Below are positions 34,406 through 41,330 of a DNA stretch of 64,000 bases, piece by piece. The stretch spans positions 310,001 through 374,000 of the forward strand of contig NZ_BSNS01000022.1 of NCBI RefSeq assembly GCF_030160115.1. The letters are read 5' to 3'. Below the pieces are notes generated by a model. That model was not told the DNA's origin, ran no database searches, and saw only the letters and a program-made list of their open reading frames with translations. How positions within the stretch are numbered: the first letter of the stretch is position 1; each line of letters begins with the position of its first letter. The translations under genes were made by a program, and so were the position numbers. The stretch comes from Devosia nitrariae. Lineage in GTDB: Bacteria; Pseudomonadota; Alphaproteobacteria; Rhizobiales; Devosiaceae.

Positions 34406-35125
34406 CTAACGGCTCAGGAGCAACCGCCGTTCCTCCTCTGGCGACATGGGCGGGCCCGCGCCGATGCTGTCGAGGAAGGCATCGAGGGCCGCCAGCGAGG
34501 AGGCGGGCGCATAGCCGTCATCGGCCGGCGGCGCGTCGATGGCGATGGCAACCCGCCAGCTGTCCTCGCTGCGGCAAGCGACAGCGACGGTGGTGACCTC
34601 GCGATCGAGTTCGAACTCGCGGCAGAGGTTTTGGGCGGCGTCGGTGAAGGTTGCGATCGGCTGCAGGGTCGCGGCGCCGAGCTCTGCCTCGGCGCCCGAC
34701 GGCACCGTCTCCAACTGGGCAACCAATGAGGGGGCCAGCGGTTCGCCGGCGGCGATGGAAAAGTCTTCGCCGGTGCGGGCGAAAAAATACCCGGCGGGTG
34801 CGGCGAGCACCACGGCGACCGAGGCGGCAATGGTGACCGGCTGCCAGGCGGGGCGAGAGTGCAGCCGCCGGAACGGGACGACCTTCACCGTCTCTGCCGC
34901 GGCAATCGTCGCTTCGACGCGGCGGCGCAGGCGATCGGGCACCGGGCGGTCGGCGAGCGGCCCATAGACGGCGCGCGCGGCCTCGCCGCCGGCGGCCAGG
35001 AGCTCCAGGCGTCGGGCCAGATCCGGGTCGGCCTCGATGGCGGCGGCAATGTCGGAGAAGCGTGGCTCCTCGATTGCGCCGTCGGCAAAGGCCATCAGTT
35101 CTTCATCGTCGAATGATCTGGCCAT
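34406..35125 (-). CDS. Anti-sigma factor, membrane-anchored
   Basis: 239 residues. A short N-terminal cytoplasmic domain (FDDEELMAFADGAIEEPRFSDIAAAIEADPDLARRLE) of the anti-ECF type, one transmembrane helix (about 98-114, VTIAASVAVVLAAPAGYFF) and a periplasmic C-terminal part. The H-x3-C-x2-C zinc motif of ZAS proteins is absent. Its start is six bases after the sigma gene stop, so the two are cotranscribed. It should hold the sigma factor at the membrane until an envelope signal arrives. Confidence 0.85.
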   Translation of the reverse strand: MARSFDDEELMAFADGAIEEPRFSDIAAAIEADPDLARRLELLAAGGEAARAVYGPLADRPVPDRLRRRVEATIAAAETVKVVPFRRLHSRPAWQPVTIAASVAVVLAAPAGYFFARTGEDFSIAAGEPLAPSLVAQLETVPSGAEAELGAATLQPIATFTDAAQNLCREFELDREVTTVAVACRSEDSWRVAIAIDAPPADDGYAPASSLAALDAFLDSIGAGPPMSPEEERRLLLSR

Positions 35126-35131
35126 CCGTTC

Positions 35132-35635
35132 TCACAATACCTTTCCGGTTTCGGCGCCGATATCCTCGGCCACCCGCTTGCGGGCGCGCGCCAGCCGGCT
35201 CATCACCGTGCCGATCGGCAGGTCGAGCATCTCGGCCGCATCGCGATAACTGAGCCCCTCGACGCAGACGAGGAGCAGCACCTCGCGCTGTTCCTCCGGC
35301 AAGCGATCGATGGCTTCGGCCGCCCGGCGCAGCAGCATCCGCCGCTCCGGCACCGCCTCGCCCTCGACGGCCACAAGGTCGTCGCGTACAGTAACGTCGA
35401 GCTCTTCGCCGCGCGTACGCAATCGCCGCAGCCGATCGTACCAGAGGTTGCGCACGATCCTGAACATCCAGGCATCGAAGCGCATCTCGTCGTCGAGCGC
35501 CGCCGAGGCGAGTGCCCGCTCGCAGGCACCCTGTACCAACTCGTCGGCAACGTCGGACACCCGGCTCAGCGACAGGGCGTAGCGCCGCAGCCGCGGCAGC
35601 GCTTCGATCAGCAATGGTCCAATGGCGGTCGTCAT
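35132..35635 (-). CDS. ECF RNA polymerase sigma factor
   Basis: 167 residues. Region 2 contains VADELVQGACERAL and FDAWMFRIVRNLWYDRLR; region 4 contains LPEEQREVLLLVCVEGLSYRDAAEMLDLPIGTVMSRLARARK. It is the first gene of a two-gene operon with its anti-sigma factor. The same GGAAT-N16-CGTC motif stands before this operon, the divergent subtilase, and two further genes, strong evidence that these are its targets. Confidence 0.92.
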   Translation of the reverse strand: MTTAIGPLLIEALPRLRRYALSLSRVSDVADELVQGACERALASAALDDEMRFDAWMFRIVRNLWYDRLRRLRTRGEELDVTVRDDLVAVEGEAVPERRMLLRRAAEAIDRLPEEQREVLLLVCVEGLSYRDAAEMLDLPIGTVMSRLARARKRVAEDIGAETGKVL

Positions 35636-35662
35636 GGGGCGTCACAGGTTCCTTGGCGCGAT

Positions 35663-35687
35663 GACGCCGCACGGCGCCTCTTATTCC
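35663..35687 (-). promoter_or_regulatory. ECF promoter P1 of the sigma/anti-sigma operon
   Basis: On the minus strand GGAAT (35687-35683), exactly 16 bases, CGTC (35666-35663), continuing CATCG. The sigma start is 28 bases beyond. Autoregulation is the usual mode for ECF loci. Confidence 0.75.
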
Positions 35688-35713
35688 CCGCCAGCATAAA
35701 TTTTGTCACGAAG

Positions 35714-35738
35714 GGAATGAATGTATCAATGCTGCGTC
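35714..35738 (+). promoter_or_regulatory. ECF promoter P2 of the subtilase gene
   Basis: GGAAT (35714-35718), exactly 16 bases, CGTC (35735-35738), continuing ATCG just as in P1. It points to the subtilase start 41 bases away. Confidence 0.75.
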
Positions 35739-35778
35739 ATCGGACGAACCCGATCAACCGCTTTGGAAAGGAGTGGCC

Positions 35779-37101
35779 GTGGCTAAGTTCGACCCATTGC
35801 GCCTCACCGTGCTCGCCTGCCTGATCTCCGCCCTGCCGCTGACCGGGCTCTTTTCCGTCGACGAGGCCGGCGTGCCCCCGCACGCGGCCTTCGCCGACGA
35901 TGATGATGACGACGATGACGATGATGACGACGACGATGACTTTGGTGATGATGACGACGACGACAATGGCGGCTGGGACGACAGCTTGAGCAGACCCGTC
36001 CTTTCTGCCCCGGCCCCAACTGTGCGCGCGCCGCCACCACCACCCGCGGTCGAGGCCGCCAACGAAGTGGTGGTGCTCCATCTCGACGCCACAATCCGAG
36101 CCGAGCTTGAGCGGCTCGGCTACAATGCGCTGCGCAGCGAGGCAGAGGCGACCCTGCTGAGGGTGCCGCAAGGCATGAGCGTCGAGGCCGCAGCCGAAGC
36201 CGTGGCGGCGCTCTCGCCGGGACTGATCGCCGCGCCCAACAGCTACTACCGCAACCAGGCCGCCGACTGTGACGCAGCCATCTGCAAAAACTGGACGCAG
36301 GTTGCCTATCAGGTGCCCTCCGACGGGACCTGCGGCTTTGCGCCGGTGATCGGCATCGTCGACGCCGGTATCAATCTCGATCAGGAGATGCTGGCGGACG
36401 CCGACATAAGGCTCGAGCGGATCGGCGACGCTGACGCAGCCCCTGCCGAGCTCAAGCACGGTACCGCGGTGGTGGCGATGTTCGCCGGCGCTGCCGACAG
36501 CCGGGTGCCCGGCATGGTGCCGGGCGCGCGCCTGCATGTCGCCGATCCCTTCACCGGCAGCGGCGGCGACGACCGCGCTGATGCCTATGGCCTTTACCTC
36601 GCCATCACCTCGCTGCTTTCGGCCGAGGTGGAGGTGATCAATCTAAGCCTTGCCGGCCCCGCCAATGCGGTGGTCGAGGAGGCCGTCGCCACGGCTGTCG
36701 AGGCCGATGTGCCGCTCGTTGCAGCGGTCGGTAATGCCGGTCCGCGAGCCGAGCCGCTTTATCCGGCAGCCTACGACTCGGTCGTTGCCGTCACCGCCGT
36801 CGACGGCAACGGCAATGCCTACCGCCGCGCCGTCCAGGGCCTGCATGTCGACCTTGCGGCGCCCGGGGTCGACATCCCGACCGCCGCCTCCATCAGGGGC
36901 ATACGGCCGCAGACCGGCACGTCGTTCGCAGCGCCGTTCGTGACGGTCGCACTGGCGGCGGCACGGGCACGGGCGCCGGAAGCGAGCGTTGCCGAGCTCC
37001 TCGATGCCGTGGCAGGCGCCAGCCTCGATCTCGGCGAGCCCGGGCGCGACGACGTCTTCGGCCATGGTCTGGTGCAGATCGGCAGCCCCTGCAAAGAGTG
37101 A
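35779..37101 (+). CDS. Subtilisin-like (S8) serine protease with poly-Asp segment
   Basis: 440 residues. The N-terminus is a hydrophobic signal (about 8-25), then a run of 15 Asp, FG and 6 more Asp, a Pro-rich linker, a propeptide-like domain and the S8 catalytic domain: Asp196 in GIVDAGIN (DAG in place of the usual DTG/DSG), His228 in KHGTAV, oxyanion Asn320 in GNAG, Ser383 in GTSFAAP. So the triad is complete. GTG at 35779 has AAGGAG five bases upstream. It is secreted or periplasmic and transcribed from the ECF promoter P2. The Asp run could bind calcium or cationic polymers. Confidence 0.88.
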   Translation: MAKFDPLRLTVLACLISALPLTGLFSVDEAGVPPHAAFADDDDDDDDDDDDDDDFGDDDDDDNGGWDDSLSRPVLSAPAPTVRAPPPPPAVEAANEVVVLHLDATIRAELERLGYNALRSEAEATLLRVPQGMSVEAAAEAVAALSPGLIAAPNSYYRNQAADCDAAICKNWTQVAYQVPSDGTCGFAPVIGIVDAGINLDQEMLADADIRLERIGDADAAPAELKHGTAVVAMFAGAADSRVPGMVPGARLHVADPFTGSGGDDRADAYGLYLAITSLLSAEVEVINLSLAGPANAVVEEAVATAVEADVPLVAAVGNAGPRAEPLYPAAYDSVVAVTAVDGNGNAYRRAVQGLHVDLAAPGVDIPTAASIRGIRPQTGTSFAAPFVTVALAAARARAPEASVAELLDAVAGASLDLGEPGRDDVFGHGLVQIGSPCKE

Positions 37102-37153
37102 GGGCGCATCCTGCGGAGGGACACGCCCTCACCACGCCCGTCGCAGCGAGAGG

Positions 37154-37858
37154 CTAACGTTGCGCGCGGGCGAACTTGCGGTACCAGCCGGTGGCAGCGA
37201 GCGTGTTGCGGTGGACCCGTTGCCGCTCCATGGCCTCGCCGGCATGTTCGGCCCGTACCGAAAGCTCGAGTTCGGTGCTTTGCCGGCGGAAGGGGATGAC
37301 CTGCACCAGCGGCGTTCCCTTGGCGAGCTCGTAGAGACCATCCGGCGCGGTGGCAAAGAATGGGAAGTGCACCGGCGCGGTATAGGTGTCGGTATCGACG
37401 ACGCCGGCGACCGGCTCGAACACCGGCTCTTTGCGGTTGAGCGGCGCAACGAAGAGGCAGCTCCAGCCGGGCGGGGTGCGGATCGACCAGTAGTTGTGGA
37501 ACTTGCACGGTGGCCGTGGCGCGCTCGGGTGGCCAGCGACCTGGTGCTCGCCGTGGTTGGAGACCATGGCCTTGTCGAAATCCCAGCCGGCGGTGACAGT
37601 CTGGCCGTTGTCACGGATCTCGAGTCGGACGGTTGCCGCGAGCGGCAGGATGAAACCGGTGGTCATCGCATCGATGAACGGCATGCAGCGCTTGACGGTC
37701 AGTCCCGTATCGCCGGTGCCGTATTTGGATTTGTCGATCGCCGGGAGCTTGCGGAACCAGTCCGGCAGGTGCGTCTTGGCGGCGACCGGCGGAGCGATCA
37801 CACCCTCGTCCTCCGGGGTGCACAGGAACTCTATCGTGCGGTTAGGGTTCATGAACAT
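37154..37858 (-). CDS. DUF6065-like protein of unknown function
   Basis: 234 residues, start MFMNPNRTIEFLC (37858; 37852 also possible). Recognisable blocks are LPDWFRKLPA, TVKRCMPFIDAMTTGFILPL, NYWSIRTPPGWSCLFVAPLNR and GVVDTDTYTAPVHFPFF, which I associate with DUF6065, a family also found in phage genomes. No signal or membrane segment. Its promoter matches the ECF motif (P3), so it is a predicted member of the sigma regulon. Function unknown. Confidence 0.7.
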   Translation of the reverse strand: MFMNPNRTIEFLCTPEDEGVIAPPVAAKTHLPDWFRKLPAIDKSKYGTGDTGLTVKRCMPFIDAMTTGFILPLAATVRLEIRDNGQTVTAGWDFDKAMVSNHGEHQVAGHPSAPRPPCKFHNYWSIRTPPGWSCLFVAPLNRKEPVFEPVAGVVDTDTYTAPVHFPFFATAPDGLYELAKGTPLVQVIPFRRQSTELELSVRAEHAGEAMERQRVHRNTLAATGWYRKFARAQR

Positions 37859-37895
37859 CGGACGGACCTCACATGTTATCGGCATTGCCGCGTGA

Positions 37896-37920
37896 GACGG
37901 CCGGCAGGCGGATCTATTCC
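37896..37920 (-). promoter_or_regulatory. ECF promoter P3 of the DUF6065-like gene
   Basis: On the minus strand GGAAT (37920-37916), exactly 16 bases, CGTC (37899-37896). The gene start is 38 bases beyond. The bases after GGAAT (AGAT) equal those of P4. Confidence 0.72.
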
Positions 37921-37943
37921 ATTCGCAGCGTGAAAAAATTTCG

Positions 37944-37968
37944 GGAATAGATGGGAGGCAGGCTCGTC
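37944..37968 (+). promoter_or_regulatory. ECF promoter P4 of the Ser/Asn-repeat gene
   Basis: GGAAT (37944-37948), exactly 16 bases, CGTC (37965-37968), 50 bases before the gene start. P3 and P4 are back to back, as are P1 and P2. Confidence 0.72.
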
Positions 37969-38017
37969 CTTGACCCTGCGAGGCACATTCGCCCGCGCCA
38001 GTCGAAAGGACGTTCAC

Positions 38018-38416
38018 ATGGCCAAATCGATAACCATTTCAACGCTCGCGGTCGCCACGATCGTGTCCGTCGCGGCCCCGGCCCAGGCCGCGATCTCCGA
38101 AGCCCCGATGACCGCACCAAGGGTCGTGGATGCCGAGCGTGTCCAGGTCGCCGATGACGGCTATCGCCGTTATCCCAAGCGCAATTGGTGGTGGGAGAGC
38201 AATTCGAACTCGAACTCGAACTCCAATTCGAATTCTAACTCGAACTCCAATTCGAGCTCGAACTCTTCGTCCAATTCGAACTCAAATTCCAGTTCGAACT
38301 CGTCATCCAATTCAAGCTCGAATTCTTCGTCGAACTCCAGTTCCAACAGCTCGTCCAACTCGAGCTCGAACTCGAGTTCCAATTCTTCCTCGAACTCGTC
38401 CGACGACGACGATTGA
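38018..38416 (+). CDS. Secreted Ser/Asn-repeat protein
   Basis: 132 residues. Signal peptide MAKSITISTLAVATIVSVAAPAQA (cleavage near residue 24), a short mature head ending YPKRNWWWE, then about 65 residues made only of Ser and Asn ((SN)n passing into (SSSN)n), and a final DDDD. GAAAGGA precedes the ATG. Low-complexity Ser/Asn chains are flexible linkers or surface spacers; here there is no further domain. The gene is a predicted target of the ECF sigma factor. No homologue is known to me. Confidence 0.75.
   Translation: MAKSITISTLAVATIVSVAAPAQAAISEAPMTAPRVVDAERVQVADDGYRRYPKRNWWWESNSNSNSNSNSNSNSNSNSSSNSSSNSNSNSSSNSSSNSSSNSSSNSSSNSSSNSSSNSSSNSSSNSSDDDD
38199..38400 (+). repeat. Coding tandem repeat (Ser-Asn codons)
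   Basis: Degenerate six- and twelve-base units built from TCG/TCC/AGC/AGT and AAC/AAT codons. The unit changes from SN to SSSN at about 38252. Codon choice varies between units, showing selection on the protein rather than recent slippage alone. Confidence 0.8.
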
Positions 38417-38539
38417 TGGAAAACGCCGGCCTCGGCCCGCTTGCGCCGGGGCGAAAACCTGCGACATCAGGGGCTCTCGCAGCTCCCGATGCCGCGGTGC
38501 AGGCCGATTGTTGATGGCCGCCACTACTCTGACGCTCTT

Positions 38540-39274
38540 TCAGCGCGTCGCCGGCAGATCCCGCGCCAGGCTCCATTCGCGGTAGCGGCGCCGGCCGTCC
38601 TCGAGGTGACGGCGCATCGCGAGGCGCGCCTCGTCCGGCCGTCGCTCAGCGATGGCAGTGAAGACGTGGCGATGCTCGGCTTCAATGGTTTCAAGGAAGG
38701 TCGACTTGCTCGCTTCGTCCTTGAAACTCGCGCCGAGCGCGCGGCGGGGAATGAGCCGCCCGCCCATCTCGTCGACAAACATCTGAAAGCGCCCGTTGTT
38801 GGTCGCATCGGCGATAGCCCGGTGGAACGCGCGGTCCGAGTCGGTGGCAAGACTGCTATCGGCCATATGGCGGTGGAACTGCGCCATCGCCTGCTCCATG
38901 CGTAAAAGGTTGGTCTCGGTGCGGCGCTCGGCCGCGAGCCCGGCCGCCTCGACCTCGACAGCGATGCGGAACTCCATGAAATCGAGGATATCGCCGATTT
39001 CCTGCGGCGCGGCCATGAACATCGACACGCGGCCCGTGACATCGCGCGCCTCGGCCACATAGACACCGCTGCCGCGGAGCGACCGCACCCGCCCTTCGGC
39101 TTTGAGACTGGCAATCGCTTCACGCACCACCGTACGGCTCACCGAAAACTTGCGGCACAACTGCTCGGCCGGAGGCAGCTTGTCACCGGGTACCAACCGT
39201 TCTGCCTCGATGAAACGGAGCAGGCCCAGCTTGACGCGATCGGTGAGGTGGAGTGAAGGGGCAGCGGCGGACAT
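38540..39274 (-). CDS. GntR-family regulator, FCD subfamily
   Basis: 244 residues: winged helix with LPPAEQLCRKFSVSRTVVREAIASLKAEGRVRSLRGSGVYVAE, then an FCD domain (DFMEFRIAVEVEAAGLAAERRT, DRAFHRAIADATNN, EAEHRHVFTAI) with the expected metal-site His residues. Start at 39274 has no clear ribosome-binding site. It is divergent from the sugar-acid transport operon and probably represses it, de-repressed by a sugar acid. Confidence 0.88.
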   Translation of the reverse strand: MSAAAPSLHLTDRVKLGLLRFIEAERLVPGDKLPPAEQLCRKFSVSRTVVREAIASLKAEGRVRSLRGSGVYVAEARDVTGRVSMFMAAPQEIGDILDFMEFRIAVEVEAAGLAAERRTETNLLRMEQAMAQFHRHMADSSLATDSDRAFHRAIADATNNGRFQMFVDEMGGRLIPRRALGASFKDEASKSTFLETIEAEHRHVFTAIAERRPDEARLAMRRHLEDGRRRYREWSLARDLPATR

Positions 39275-39779
39275 TGCGTGGGACGTTTTGGGATGCCGGA
39301 GGAAACGCCGGCATGGCGGCATCGGGGCCACGGGGCGGGGTGTTTGCGAAATCTATCATACTCCTTTGAAGCATTCATAGCCCCGACTCGCAGTTTCGCG
39401 CGCAGCTGGGCAAGTCGCCGTCTGGCACATCATTGATATCCGCAGCAACGGGTGCGGTTCGCAGCGCCCCCTGTCCACACGTAAGCTACTGAACGATAAG
39501 AGAAAAGAATTCCAGATCGAGAGGGTATCGCCCATCACAAACGTGGCGGTTCGGCCGCCACCATAGAAATCATACTTATCGATCGCCGCTCATCCATGAA
39601 TCGCCCCTTCGAGGTACGTTACCGGCGATCAAAGAAGTATGATTGCTCGTTGACAAGCCAGCCGTTCGCCCACAGATTGCCTTTGAAGAGGCTGCAGAGG
39701 ATTTTTGAAGAAGGGGTCTGATGGTTTGAGGGAACCGTCAAACCCTGGGGAACCACAATCGTCAGGAGGAGGACGAAAC
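39275..39779. other. Divergent control region of the sugar-acid cluster
   Basis: 505 bases without a gene. It holds the operator-like ATCATACT copies (39355-39362, 39568-39577, 39635-39644), a hairpin ATGCCGG/CCGGCAT at 39293-39314 whose left arm and loop repeat those of the 467-494 hairpin, a TTCGG-loop hairpin at 39543-39561 (GTGGCGG/CCGCCAC), and a GGTTTGA/TCAAACC dyad in the mRNA leader (39723-39744). Confidence 0.6.
39568..39644. promoter_or_regulatory. Inverted operator pair for the FCD-GntR regulator
   Basis: AATCATACTT at 39568-39577 and its exact reverse complement AAGTATGATT at 39635-39644, 67 bases apart, with a third ATCATACT at 39355-39362 next to the regulator gene. Placement on both sides of the divergent promoters fits binding by the adjacent GntR protein, possibly with looping. 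Confidence 0.5.
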
Positions 39780-41180
39780 ATGTACAAGGGGAAACTGACC
39801 CGCAGAGATGTTCTGCGGGGGAGTGCCGCGACGGGTGCGGGACTGCTTTTCGGGGCACACGGTCTGCCGGTGCTCGGCCAGGATGCCGCGCCCGAGCTGG
39901 ACCTTCCGCAAGGTGCCGCCGGCAAGCTGACCGTCATCCACCGCACCGAATATTTTGAAGCTGCGCAGGCCGCCTTCCGCGACACGGTCACCAAGTTCGC
40001 GGCCGCCAACAACGCCGAGCTCGACATCTCGACCACTAATCCGGAATCCTTCGGGGATTTCCTCGGCAAGATGTCCGCCGCGGTCAGAGCCGGCAACCCA
40101 CCGGACTTCGCCTATACCAGCAACGTCTCGATCCCGCAGATGCATCTGCTCGACCTCCTGGAGGACGTGACCGACGTCGTCGAGGAGGCCGTTGCAAAGT
40201 ACGGCAACATCATGCCAGGCCTCAATGCCGCCAGGACCGGCCAGTTCGACGGCGTGTGGAAGGCGGTGCCCTTCATCGGCACGACGACCGGCTTTTTCTT
40301 CAGGGGCGATAAGCTGAGGGAAGCGGGCATCGATCCGGCAAACCTCAAGACGTTCGACGATCGTCGCGAGGCGGCTCTCGCCATTTCCGGGCCCGACTTC
40401 TATGGCTGGGGCCTGACGCCCAACCAGAGCGGTGACGGCTTCGGCTATCTGACGCTTCTCATCCAGGCCTTCGGCGGACATTTCACCGACGAGACCGGAC
40501 AGATCGTGCAGTTCGATACGCCCGAGACCGTGGCTGCGGTCGAGTGGCTGAGGGAAACCTACGACCGCAACGGCAAATATGCCGCCATGCTGCCGCCGGG
40601 CGTCGAGAGTTGGACCGACACCAGCAACAACGAAGCGTTCCTCGCGGGACAGATCGGCTACACGCACAACGCCTTCAGCGTCTATGCGCAGGCCAAGCGC
40701 GACGACAATCCGGTCTATCCCGACATCGTGTTGCTGAACGCGCCCACCGCCAACAACGGCGACAGCCGCGACGGCGGCAATGTCGGCGGCTGGTTGACGA
40801 TCTTCAAGGGGTCCAAGAACGTGGACCTCGCCAAGCAGCTGGCGCTAGACCTGCTCGATCCCGTGAACTTCACGCCCATGTCGGAGCTGGGCGGCGTGCT
40901 GTTTACGCCGGCCTATGCGGATCTCTGGACCGATCAGCTCTTGGCGAGCGACCCGAACCTGGCCACCATCAAGGAGCAGGTCAGTGTCGAAGATCCGTTC
41001 CTGGGGCAGTCGTGGCCGGCCGATCCAAATGCCGGCGTCGACGCTATCCGCGCCCAGGGGGTGGTCGAGCAGATGGTCGCCAACGTCATCGCGGGCCGTA
41101 TGCAGCCCGCCGACGCCGTGCGGGATGCGCACCAGAAGATGGTCGATATCTTCGAAGAAGGCGGCATCATGCAGCCCTAG
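39780..41180 (+). CDS. Sugar-type ABC transporter binding protein (family 1), Tat-exported
   Basis: 466 residues. N-terminal twin-arginine signal TRRDVLRGSAATGAGLLFG, then a family 1 binding-protein fold (LTVIHRTEYFEAAQAAF, FGDFLGKMSAAVRAGNPPDFAY, GGNVGGWLTIFKGSKN). AGGAGG precedes the ATG at 39780. First gene of the sugar-acid operon, followed by a perfect 12-bp hairpin before the permease gene. Confidence 0.9.
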   Translation: MYKGKLTRRDVLRGSAATGAGLLFGAHGLPVLGQDAAPELDLPQGAAGKLTVIHRTEYFEAAQAAFRDTVTKFAAANNAELDISTTNPESFGDFLGKMSAAVRAGNPPDFAYTSNVSIPQMHLLDLLEDVTDVVEEAVAKYGNIMPGLNAARTGQFDGVWKAVPFIGTTTGFFFRGDKLREAGIDPANLKTFDDRREAALAISGPDFYGWGLTPNQSGDGFGYLTLLIQAFGGHFTDETGQIVQFDTPETVAAVEWLRETYDRNGKYAAMLPPGVESWTDTSNNEAFLAGQIGYTHNAFSVYAQAKRDDNPVYPDIVLLNAPTANNGDSRDGGNVGGWLTIFKGSKNVDLAKQLALDLLDPVNFTPMSELGGVLFTPAYADLWTDQLLASDPNLATIKEQVSVEDPFLGQSWPADPNAGVDAIRAQGVVEQMVANVIAGRMQPADAVRDAHQKMVDIFEEGGIMQP

Positions 41181-41189
41181 ACGGGTTCG

Positions 41190-41223
41190 GATGGAGAGGG
41201 TGGCGCAAGTGACCCTCTCCATC
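41190..41223 (+). promoter_or_regulatory. Intercistronic hairpin after the binding-protein gene
   Basis: Perfect 12-bp stem GATGGAGAGGGT / ACCCTCTCCATC with a ten-base loop, starting nine bases after the stop. No T-run. Fourth example of this arrangement in the window. Confidence 0.78.
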
Positions 41224-41330
41224 GATGTCATGTCCTCCGCAGCCTGGATCTGACGCTTGGCGTCGGAATGCGTGCTGCTTTGCTGCTGGCCCGGAGCGCC
41301 GTGCGCTCAAGGCAAACAGGAGACTTGCCC

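Noticed and set aside
37154-37858. Prophage remnant suggested by the DUF6065-like protein
   Set aside because: No integrase, structural or lysis gene lies nearby, base composition matches the surroundings, and the gene has a promoter of the local sigma family.
38199-38400. Short-period DNA repeats considered as a CRISPR-like or VNTR array
   Set aside because: The period is 6-12 bases without spacers, and it is in frame inside a signal-peptide-bearing ORF; it is a coding low-complexity repeat.
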